From contig DAOVBT010000095.1 of NCBI GenBank assembly GCA_030670375.1, forward strand, positions 1 to 7,208: a stretch of 7,208 bases of DNA, given 5' to 3'. The notes below the pieces were generated by a model that saw only the letters and a list, made by a program, of their open reading frames with translations, was not told the origin of the DNA and searched no databases. This stretch comes from Candidatus Aminicenantota bacterium (GTDB taxonomy: Bacteria; Acidobacteriota; Aminicenantia; Aminicenantales; Aminicenantaceae). Position 1 is the first letter of the stretch. The number at the start of each line of letters is the position of its first letter. Made by a program: the position numbers and the translations under genes. Positions 1 through 5,073 of this stretch are shown here, in pieces.

Positions 1-238
1 ATCCCTGTTCATTCAGTTTGAAAAACCGGGTGATTAAGCGAGAGTATCCCATCCAGAGTCCAAAAAGGATCAAGATAGCAAGAAGACTCAAAAGGAGGAA
101 TTCGGCGAGTTTGATTGTGGGTGTGTGGTTCTGGATGGTGAACTGGCCGATCTGGTTGTAGAAAAGGTATGTATAGCTGAGGAGAAAGGCAAAAATGATT
201 AAACAGGGTATGAGTACATAATAGCGTATCGCTTTCAT
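1..238 (-). CDS. N-terminal part of an unidentified inner-membrane protein (partial)
   Basis: An open frame begins with ATG at 238-236 on the minus strand and stays open for 79 codons to the window edge, so the C-terminal part is missing. The visible part starts MKAIRYYVLIPCLIIF and contains two clear hydrophobic segments, about residues 6-27 and 46-65. They are separated by a short polar loop (about 28-45), which suggests two transmembrane helices with a small outer loop. The second helix is followed by a basic stretch (YSRLITRFFKLNEQG) typical of a return to the cytoplasm. This layout would suit the sensor end of a signalling protein, but no catalytic domain is visible and I do not assign a function. 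A purine run (GGGG, 250-247) lies about 8 bases upstream of the ATG as a modest ribosome binding site. The gene diverges from the glycosyltransferase genes. Confidence 0.6.
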   Translation of the reverse strand, partial: MKAIRYYVLIPCLIIFAFLLSYTYLFYNQIGQFTIQNHTPTIKLAEFLLLSLLAILILFGLWMGYSRLITRFFKLNEQG

Positions 239-250
239 TCTATTTGCCCC

Positions 251-284
251 ATAATATCAAATCTTCTGCCGAATTTCTTGTCAA
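251..284 (-). promoter_or_regulatory. Candidate sigma70 promoter for the minus-strand membrane gene
   Basis: On the minus strand a perfect -35 hexamer TTGACA lies at 284-279. It is followed after 17 bases by TTTGAT (261-256), a 4/6 match to the -10 consensus. A better -10 (TATTAT, 256-251) is present, but its 22-base spacing is too long. The start of transcription would fall about 10-15 bases before the ATG at 238, giving a very short leader. This is based on motif match only. Confidence 0.35.
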
Positions 285-341
285 TTAAAGAATATGTCTG
301 TGGATTGGTTTGATAAGCTTTCATTTTGTGTGGTATTTTTT

Positions 342-372
342 TTGACCGTATTCCCTTGATGGGCGCGATAAC
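342..372 (+). promoter_or_regulatory. Weak candidate promoter for the glycosyltransferase operon
   Basis: TTGACC (342-347) is a 5/6 match to the -35 consensus. It is followed at a long 19-base spacing by GATAAC (367-372), a 4/6 match to the -10. It lies in the divergent spacer in the right orientation and would give a leader of about 40 bases before the ATG at 420. The long spacing makes it doubtful. No better pair was found in 239-419. Confidence 0.25.
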
Positions 373-403
373 AGTTTCTGCCTTTAATCCGATGCGAAAA
401 ATG

Positions 404-431
404 TGATATCATTAAAACGATGCAGATATCA
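404..431. repeat. Inverted repeat flanking the glycosyltransferase start codon
   Basis: TGATATC (404-410) and GATATCA (425-431) form a perfect 7-bp inverted repeat with a 14-base spacer that holds the ATG (420-422). The left arm with its next base, TGATATCA (404-411), is also a palindrome by itself. No Shine-Dalgarno sequence precedes this ATG, so the repeat could act as a hairpin presenting or hiding the start codon, or as an operator. It could also be chance in AT-rich DNA. Confidence 0.4.
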
Positions 432-1193
432 GCCGTCATCATCACCTACAATGAGGAAAAACGCCTCGAGCCGGCTCTGAAAAGCCTTGCAGGCATTGTT
501 GATGAGATCATCGTGGTGGACAGGTACAGCGATGATGATACGATAAAGTTGGCCAGAAAGTATACCGATCATGTGTTCCTACGAAAATGGACCAACTTTG
601 CGGACCAAAAGAATTTTGCAAACAATAAGGCCAAATTTCCATGGATTCTTTCTCTGGATGCCGATGAAAGGCTCTCCCCTAAGCTGAAAGACGATATCAC
701 GAGCCTTAAAAGCCAGGAGCCCGAGTGTTCCGGTTTTTCCATGCCGCGCCAGGTTTTTTATCTCGGCCGTTGGATTCGCCACACGGTTTGGTATCCCGAC
801 CGCAAGATCCGTCTCTTCCGCAAGGATAAGGCCCGGTGGGAAGGGAAATATGTGCATGAGGATTTGGTGATCGAAGGGGAAATCAAAGGATTCTCAGGGC
901 CTCTCTACCATTTCACCTACAGAAATATCGCCGATCACATGAGGAGAATCAATACCTTTTCCGACCTCGGGGCCCAAAAGCTGTACGCCAAAAACAAAAA
1001 ATGCCACTGGTATCATCTGGCAGTTCTTCCTTTTTTCCGGTTTGTGAAATCTTATTTTTTAAAAGCAGGTTTTCTGGATGGATTTGCAGGATTTGTAATT
1101 TCATTGCTGGATGGGTACACGGGTTTTGTCATCTATGCCAAGCTCAAGGAGATCTGGAAAATAGGAGAAAGAATTGAGCCTTTTCCAAATTGA
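420..1193 (+). CDS. Family 2 glycosyltransferase, WaaE/KdtX-like
   Basis: The 257-residue product is a cytoplasmic or membrane-associated GT-A fold glycosyltransferase, expected to move a sugar from a nucleotide donor onto LPS core or a related surface glycan. The N-terminus MQISAVIITYNEE (1-13) is the family 2 donor-binding strand. VDEIIVVDRYSDDDT (27-41) is the second nucleotide-binding segment, and LSLDADERLS (78-87) carries the DxD metal-binding motif at D80/D82. The WaaE-type region follows: YPDRKIRLFRK (125-135) and a VHED motif (145-148) that probably supplies the catalytic base. The C-terminus is hydrophobic and aromatic, with FLDGFAGF (218-225), and may contact the membrane. Its length is normal for this subfamily. 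The ATG at 420 is the only reasonable start: an in-frame TAA lies at 369-371 with no ATG, GTG or TTG between. No Shine-Dalgarno sequence is visible. Its 3' end overlaps the next gene by 20 bp. The exact sugar and acceptor cannot be read from the sequence. Confidence 0.88.
   Translation: MQISAVIITYNEEKRLEPALKSLAGIVDEIIVVDRYSDDDTIKLARKYTDHVFLRKWTNFADQKNFANNKAKFPWILSLDADERLSPKLKDDITSLKSQEPECSGFSMPRQVFYLGRWIRHTVWYPDRKIRLFRKDKARWEGKYVHEDLVIEGEIKGFSGPLYHFTYRNIADHMRRINTFSDLGAQKLYAKNKKCHWYHLAVLPFFRFVKSYFLKAGFLDGFAGFVISLLDGYTGFVIYAKLKEIWKIGERIEPFPN
1163..1167 (+). promoter_or_regulatory. Ribosome binding site setting a TTG start
   Basis: AGGAG ends 6 bases before the TTG at 1174, inside the 3' end of the upstream glycosyltransferase gene. 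It supports translation from this non-ATG codon and coupling of the two genes. Confidence 0.75.
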
Positions 1194-2292
1194 TGCGGGC
1201 AAAGAATGGAGAGAGGGGCAGCGGCAGTCTTTTTTCCTGGCTAAGGAGCTGAAGCGAAACGGCTATTCCTTCCAGTTTGTCGTTCAGCCCGGAAGTCCCC
1301 TCCACAAAAAAGCGACCGATGAAGGACTTCCCGTTCTTCCTCTGAAGATATTGAGCAAGGCAGATGCCCTATCCATCTTGCAGCTTTCCCTTGCTATGAA
1401 GCGGAAGAAATGCCGGCTGGTCAATTACCAAGATGCCCACTCGGTGGCCCTGGGATCTGCGGCGGCTTCTCTGGCAAAGGTCCCGATTAGGGTGATTTCC
1501 AGGCGGGTCGATTTTCCGTTGAAAAAAAATATGTTGTCCCGGCGAAAATACACCAAAAATGTCGATGCCATCATCGCGATTTCCGATGGCGTGAAAAACG
1601 TGCTCGTGGAAGGTGGAATCGATGCGAAGCTCATCCGTGTCATACCCGACGGGATAGATTTCGCTCCGTATGAGGACAAGACCTCGAGGGATTATCTACG
1701 CCATGAGCTTTCTTTCGCTCCCGATGATTTTCTGGTCGGCATCGTGGCCCAGCTTTCCGATGACAAGGGTCACGAGTATTTAATCCAGGCTTCTAAACAT
1801 TTAAGAGAACACACTCCCAAAATCAAAATCATCATTGTGGGAGAAGGCCCGTTGCGGCTGGAATTGAACAAGCAGGTGGAAGAAATCCAGGGAGAGGACA
1901 TGGTGTTCTTTTTGGGATTCCGAGAGGACATCCCGCAAATCTTCAATTCTCTGGATGTTTTTGTTCTCTCCTCCGATCATGGGGGCCTTGGCAGCATCAT
2001 CATGGATGCCATGGCCTGTCGTCTGCCGATCGTGGCCACGCGAGTGGGCGGGATCCCGGAAGTGATCGATCATCAGAAGACCGGGTTGCTGGTGCCTCCT
2101 CAAAGGCCCAAGTCTCTGGCTAAAGCCATACTCAAGATGTATGAGGACAGAGAATTGGCTCATCGACTGGGACAGAAAGGGTATGAAGAAGTGTTTCAAA
2201 AGTTTTCGGCAGAGTCCATGGCGTCGAAAGCCATCGATTTGTATGAGGAATTGGCAAAGAAAAAGGGAGTCAAACTTCTGAGAGCCGGATAA
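1174..2292 (+). CDS. Family 4 glycosyltransferase (GT-B fold)
   Basis: The 372-residue product is a retaining GT-B glycosyltransferase of the kind found in LPS and other surface-glycan clusters. The N-terminal acceptor domain begins FQIDAGKEWREGQRQ (4-18), corresponding to the Gly-rich loop usually seen near the start of GT4 enzymes. The C-terminal domain shows VIPDGIDF (156-163), LVGIVAQLSDDKGHEYLIQA (187-206), IIVGEGPLRLEL (220-231) and DVFVLSSDHGGLGSIIMDAM (261-280), then VATRVGGIPEVI (287-298) and TGLLVPP (303-309). These are the donor-binding landmarks of family 4. The EX7E motif in 270-278 reads G...D: the first Glu is replaced by Gly270 (codon GGG, 1981-1983), and the second position is Asp278, which is tolerated in related enzymes. 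Whether it remains active is uncertain. Translation starts at TTG 1174 behind a strong AGGAG, overlapping the upstream gene by 20 bp. The next gene begins 9 bp after the stop. Product sugar and linkage are unknown. Confidence 0.88.
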   Translation: MSLFQIDAGKEWREGQRQSFFLAKELKRNGYSFQFVVQPGSPLHKKATDEGLPVLPLKILSKADALSILQLSLAMKRKKCRLVNYQDAHSVALGSAAASLAKVPIRVISRRVDFPLKKNMLSRRKYTKNVDAIIAISDGVKNVLVEGGIDAKLIRVIPDGIDFAPYEDKTSRDYLRHELSFAPDDFLVGIVAQLSDDKGHEYLIQASKHLREHTPKIKIIIVGEGPLRLELNKQVEEIQGEDMVFFLGFREDIPQIFNSLDVFVLSSDHGGLGSIIMDAMACRLPIVATRVGGIPEVIDHQKTGLLVPPQRPKSLAKAILKMYEDRELAHRLGQKGYEEVFQKFSAESMASKAIDLYEELAKKKGVKLLRAG

Positions 2293-2301
2293 CCATCAAG
2301 A

Positions 2302-3420
2302 ATGAAAATCGACAAGATCGAGCTCGTACTTTGCAACCTTCCGTATGTTCATTTTTTTGAAACCAGCTTTGGACGGGAAGAGGAGCGAACATTTATCCTT
2401 GTTAAGGTCTTTGCCGAAGGGATATGCGGCTATGGAGAAGTTGTGGCGGATAAGGCTCCGTTGTACAGCTATGAAACCACGGAGACGGCATGGCTGATGC
2501 TGAAGGATTTTTTGATACCGCTCGTTTTTCAGAAATCTCTGGGTGATCCTGAAAAATTTTATGATGAAGCCAGAATATTCAAAGGACACCCGATGGCCAA
2601 AGCCGGTTTAGAACTGGCATTGTGGGACCTTGTAGCCAAGCAGAAGGACCTACCGCTGTGGAAACTTTATGGGGGATCACAGAAGGAGATTCCCTCCGGT
2701 GTCTCCATTGGGATCCAGGATTCCCAGTCCCAACTTATCGATAGGATCCAGGCATTTCTGGAAGAGGGGTACCAGAGGATCAAACTCAAGATCAAACCCG
2801 GTTGGGATGTTGTGATCTGCCAAAAAGTGAGGGAGAAATTTCCTGAAATCCGGTTGCAGGTGGATGCCAACGGCGCCTACAGCCTGGACGATAAAAAAAC
2901 ACTAAAAGAGCTGGATGAATTCGGCCTTGAGATGATCGAACAGCCTTTTGCACCCTATGATCTATGGGACCATTCCCGATTGCAAAAAGAAGTGCAAACG
3001 CCCCTGTGCTTGGATGAGAGCATAACAAGCGCGGAGACGGCAAGAAAGGCGATCGAGATGGGAAGCTGCCGGATCATCAACATCAAGGCCGGAAGAGTGG
3101 GCGGTATCATCGCATCGCATAAAATCCATGATGTTTGCCAGGAGAATTCTCTGCCTGTTTGGTGTGGGGGAATGCTGGAGTCGGGAATAGGGCGAGCCCA
3201 CAATATCCATCTTGCTACTCTCCCCAACTTCAAGTTTCCACATGATCTTTCTGCCAGCAAACGGTATTATACCGAGGATTTGATCGAGCCCCCAATCGAC
3301 ATCACACCTCAGGGGACCATCAAAGTCCCCGATCTTCCTGGGATCGGAGTTTCGCCGCAGGAGAAAAGGATCCAGAAAGCAAGCCAGATGAAAGAGATTT
3401 TCAGGAAATCTGATTTTTAA
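2302..3420 (+). CDS. menC: o-Succinylbenzoate synthase / N-succinylamino acid racemase family enzyme (enolase superfamily)
   Basis: The 372-residue protein matches the OSBS/NSAR branch of the muconate lactonizing enzyme subgroup, typified by the Amycolatopsis and Bacillus enzymes, in both length and motifs. Residues 1 to about 125 form the capping domain, with the substrate loop around TSFGR (21-25) and HPMAKAGLELALWD (96-109). The barrel holds the catalytic KLK motif (K161/K163), metal ligands D188 (QVDANGAY), E213 (IEQP) and D238 (LDES), and the opposite catalytic lysine K262 (NIKAGRVGG). VWCGGMLESGIGRA (286-299) is also typical. All key residues are present, so it should be active. Known members convert SHCHC to o-succinylbenzoate for menaquinone, racemise N-succinylamino acids, or do both; sequence alone does not separate these. 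The ATG at 2302 lies 9 bp after the GT4 stop, with only a weak AAG-type ribosome site, which suggests co-transcription and perhaps coupled translation. No other men gene is in the window, so the menC symbol is provisional. Confidence 0.85.
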   Translation: MKIDKIELVLCNLPYVHFFETSFGREEERTFILVKVFAEGICGYGEVVADKAPLYSYETTETAWLMLKDFLIPLVFQKSLGDPEKFYDEARIFKGHPMAKAGLELALWDLVAKQKDLPLWKLYGGSQKEIPSGVSIGIQDSQSQLIDRIQAFLEEGYQRIKLKIKPGWDVVICQKVREKFPEIRLQVDANGAYSLDDKKTLKELDEFGLEMIEQPFAPYDLWDHSRLQKEVQTPLCLDESITSAETARKAIEMGSCRIINIKAGRVGGIIASHKIHDVCQENSLPVWCGGMLESGIGRAHNIHLATLPNFKFPHDLSASKRYYTEDLIEPPIDITPQGTIKVPDLPGIGVSPQEKRIQKASQMKEIFRKSDF

Positions 3421-3508
3421 ATGGCATAAACCTTTGCCTAAAAAGCTTCGTATAGGCTATTGAATGCAATCTCAGGATAGATCTTTGGATATTTAATATT
3501 AAGTTTTT

Positions 3509-3516
3509 AAAGGAGG
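3509..3516 (+). promoter_or_regulatory. Strong ribosome binding site setting a TTG start
   Basis: AAAGGAGG ends 6 bases before the TTG at 3523. It is a near-perfect anti-16S match, and the codons that follow encode a clean signal peptide, so this TTG is chosen as the start. Confidence 0.8.
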
Positions 3517-3522
3517 TTCCGA

Positions 3523-3912
3523 TTGAAAAGCGCATGGATCTGTAAAGTCTTGGTGATTTTTACGGCCGTCTTCCTTGTGTTTGGTGTGAGTATGGCTCAG
3601 GAAAAGCCGAAACCCAAGGGGGAGACCAATAATCCTGTGGCGATGCTCACAAAGGGGATGACAGATCGGTTGTCCGACAGTCTGAATATAAAAAAGGTGG
3701 TTGGCAAGCCGATCAAAGTCGGAAAAGTCACCATCGTCCCGATCATCATGATCGATGTGGGTTTTGGCGGAGGCGGGGGAGGGCCCCCCGGACAACCACA
3801 AATGGGAGCTCATGGATTTGGTTTTGGTGGAGAAGCCAGGCCCTTGGGATTTGTGGTTATCAGCAAAGCAGGGGTCAAGTTCATCCCCGTGGGAAAAGTT
3901 CCCCGTAAGTAA
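3523..3912 (+). CDS. Secreted GerW/YtfJ-like small protein
   Basis: The 129-residue product has a Sec signal peptide: MKSAWICK is basic, residues 9-22 are hydrophobic, and VSMA|QE gives a likely cut after A25. The mature part has a short helical stretch (about 37-56). It is followed by IKKVVGKPIKVGKVTIVPI (56-74), a glycine-rich loop (80-103, including FGGGGGG and GFGFGG) and RPLGFVVISKAGVKFIPV (106-123). This order of G-x-P-I-x-V, IVP, Gly-rich loop and PLG-(hydrophobic)-xxGVKxIPV resembles the GerW/YtfJ family (Spore_YtfJ type), judged from pattern memory rather than a search. The family is best known in Firmicutes spores and has no established biochemical activity. Export to the periplasm or surface is unexpected for it. 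The next gene starts 10 bp after the stop and encodes a longer paralogue, so the two probably work together. The 102-bp upstream gap contains no convincing promoter. Confidence 0.72.
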   Translation: MKSAWICKVLVIFTAVFLVFGVSMAQEKPKPKGETNNPVAMLTKGMTDRLSDSLNIKKVVGKPIKVGKVTIVPIIMIDVGFGGGGGGPPGQPQMGAHGFGFGGEARPLGFVVISKAGVKFIPVGKVPRK

Positions 3913-3917
3913 GGAGG
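3911..3917 (+). promoter_or_regulatory. Ribosome binding site overlapping the upstream stop codon
   Basis: AAGGAGG shares two bases with the TAA (3910-3912) of the previous gene and ends 5 bases before the ATG at 3923. This places the start at 3923 rather than at in-frame codons further upstream, and it suggests translational coupling of the pair. Confidence 0.8.
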
Positions 3918-3922
3918 TTGTC

Positions 3923-4861
3923 ATGAAGATGAAACACATTTTTATCGCACTGTTTGTGGTATTGTGGCTGTCCTCGGGTCAAATTCAGGCTCAGACCAAG
4001 TCCTCCGCAGATGAATCTTTTTTGAGTTTTGACAAGATAACGTCGGTCATAAAAGTCGATTCTGTGATCGGGGACCCCATACGGGTTCAGGATGTCATTA
4101 TTGTCCCCTTCTCAAAGATTTCCTACGGACTGGGCGCCGGTGGCGCTATGATGGGATACGGGGGTGGAATGGGAGGCAAGACCATACCTTTGGGGGTATT
4201 GATCATAGAAGGAGAAGAAGTCCGTGTCGAGCTTTTTCCCCTGGAAGAGAAAAAACCCTCCTTTTTGCAGGAAATGCTTCCTGTTCTGCTCCAGATGCTC
4301 CCCCAATTCATGGGCAATAAGTCCTCGCCAAAAGCGCCTGCTCCTGGAGGCTCTTCCGAAATCGCAACAGCTTCTTCCGATGTGTCGCTCGAACAGGTCG
4401 AAAAGCTGTATAACGAAAAAAAATACCAGGAAGCGCTTGTAGCTATCGATTCCCTGATCGCGACACAACCGGAGAATGCGGAGTTGCATGCCTGGAAGGG
4501 AAGCATTCTGGGCACATTAGCTGAATCAGACAATCCGGCGGACATGATCAAGTACGGGATGGGAGCTATGCAGGCGTTCGAAAAAGCCTTGAATTTGGAT
4601 CCCAACAATGTGCGGGCTCGTTTTGGCAGAGGCGTCGGCCGGCTGATGGCCCCCGAAGGATTTGGCGGCGATGTGGACGGTGCCATAGAAGATTTGAAAT
4701 TGGCGAGCAGAAAAGGCTCTTTTCCGGAGGCCTATTTCTTTTTGGGAGAAGCCCATAAAAGGAAAGGACAGACGGACCTGGCCAAACAAGCTTATCAAGA
4801 AGCCCTTGTTCTGAAGCCGGATTATAAAGAAGCAAAAAAAGCCTTGGAGGAACTCAAGTAA
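3923..4861 (+). CDS. Secreted GerW/YtfJ-like protein fused to TPR repeats
   Basis: The 312-residue protein starts MKMKHIFIALFVVLWLSSG, a Sec signal peptide with a likely cut after IQA (residue 23). Residues about 35-108 repeat the pattern of the upstream protein: VDSVIGDPIRVQDVIIVPFS (45-64), a Gly-rich loop ISYGLGAGG...GYGGGMGG (66-85), then IPLGVLIIEGEEVRVELFPL (88-107). This is close to the GerW/YtfJ core. A hydrophobic, Met/Leu-rich helix (114-130, FLQEMLPVLLQMLPQFM) and a Ser/Pro/Ala-rich linker (133-155) lead to TPR-type helices. These are EQVEKLYNEKKYQEALVAID (157-176), then AFEKALNLDPNNVRARFGRG (218-237), and PEAYFFLGEAHKRKGQTDLA (268-287) through LKPDY (297-301). TPRs bind partner proteins, so an extracytoplasmic scaffolding role, perhaps with the small paralogue, is plausible. 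An alternative in-frame ATG lies two codons in (3929). The frame is open upstream into the previous gene, but the ribosome site and signal peptide settle the start. No enzymatic motif is seen. Confidence 0.78.
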   Translation: MKMKHIFIALFVVLWLSSGQIQAQTKSSADESFLSFDKITSVIKVDSVIGDPIRVQDVIIVPFSKISYGLGAGGAMMGYGGGMGGKTIPLGVLIIEGEEVRVELFPLEEKKPSFLQEMLPVLLQMLPQFMGNKSSPKAPAPGGSSEIATASSDVSLEQVEKLYNEKKYQEALVAIDSLIATQPENAELHAWKGSILGTLAESDNPADMIKYGMGAMQAFEKALNLDPNNVRARFGRGVGRLMAPEGFGGDVDGAIEDLKLASRKGSFPEAYFFLGEAHKRKGQTDLAKQAYQEALVLKPDYKEAKKALEELK

Positions 4862-4892
4862 ACCGTATCCCCTAGATTTCAGTTTTTACATC

Positions 4893-4918
4893 ATCCGGTA
4901 TAGTTCTAGCGGATTTTT
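4893..4918 (+). terminator. Weak possible Rho-independent terminator
   Basis: ATCCG (4893-4897) can pair with CGGAT (4910-4914) across a 12-base loop, followed by a run of five T. It lies about 30 bases after the stop of the TPR protein, where a terminator is expected. The 5-bp stem is short, so it may be inefficient or not real. Confidence 0.3.
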
Positions 4919-4965
4919 ATGCCTATTTCTTGCTATTTTTATATCAATCCTTTAGTATGAAAATG

Positions 4966-4993
4966 TTGATTTATAAGAATATTCTAATATAAT
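4966..4993 (+). promoter_or_regulatory. Sigma70-type promoter for the FAD/FeS oxidoreductase gene
   Basis: TTGATT (4966-4971, 4/6 match to -35) is followed by a 16-base spacer and a perfect -10 TATAAT (4988-4993). A second overlapping TATAAT lies at 4993-4998. The surrounding DNA is very AT-rich. Transcription would begin near 5000, giving a leader of about 75 bases. It implies that the downstream gene is a separate transcription unit. Confidence 0.5.
4972..4989. promoter_or_regulatory. Palindrome in the promoter spacer, candidate operator
   Basis: TATAAGAATATTCTAATA pairs at 8 of 9 positions about its centre (4980/4981), with a perfect 10-bp core AGAATATTCT (4976-4985). It occupies the space between the -35 and -10 hexamers, where a bound dimeric repressor would block RNA polymerase. 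No regulator family is assigned. Confidence 0.4.
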
Positions 4994-5021
4994 ATAATTT
5001 TAATGTTATTCCATTTCTTTT

Positions 5022-5048
5022 TTCCTGTTTTTTTGATGTAAACAGGAA
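5022..5048 (+). promoter_or_regulatory. Leader hairpin upstream of the FAD/FeS gene
   Basis: TTCCTGTTT (5022-5030) and AAACAGGAA (5040-5048) form a perfect 9-bp stem with a 9-base loop, followed directly by TTTT. In addition CTTTTTT (5017-5023) could pair with AAAAAAG (5057-5063), extending the structure into the ribosome binding site. It might act in attenuation or translational control, or be an operator read as DNA. It could also be an inefficient terminator. Confidence 0.45.
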
Positions 5049-5060
5049 TTTTGATCAAAA
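5049..5060. repeat. Perfect 12-bp palindrome TTTTGATCAAAA
   Basis: This perfect palindrome abuts the 3' arm of the leader hairpin and ends just before the ribosome binding site of the FAD/FeS gene. Its 5' half, TTTTGAT, is repeated directly in the hairpin loop at 5031-5037. It could be a protein-binding site. The chance rate of such palindromes in AT-rich DNA is not negligible. Confidence 0.45.
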
Positions 5061-5073
5061 AAGGAGAAGGAAA

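Noticed and set aside
301..320. Sigma54-type -24/-12 promoter in the divergent spacer
   Set aside because: A TGG is present, but the required GC of the -12 element is missing at the fixed distance.
3423..3438. GGCA/TGCC inverted repeat after the MenC-like gene as a terminator
   Set aside because: The stem is only 4 bp and A residues follow rather than a T run.
3493..3502. TTAATATTAA palindrome upstream of the small secreted protein as an operator
   Set aside because: It is a short AT-only palindrome in AT-rich DNA with no well-placed -35/-10 pair beside it, so chance is the simpler explanation.
3755..3922. In-frame upstream extension of the TPR protein into the previous gene
   Set aside because: AAGGAGG at 3911-3917 and the signal peptide starting at ATG 3923 fix the start. 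An extension would bury the signal peptide.
4123..4686. 187-codon open frame on the minus strand
   Set aside because: It is a shadow of the TPR protein. Its Ser/Pro-rich product mirrors the codon use of the sense strand.
5033..5037. TTGAT as an FNR half-site in the FAD/FeS leader
   Set aside because: No matching ATCAA follows at the required 4-base spacing, and the site lies downstream of the likely transcription start.
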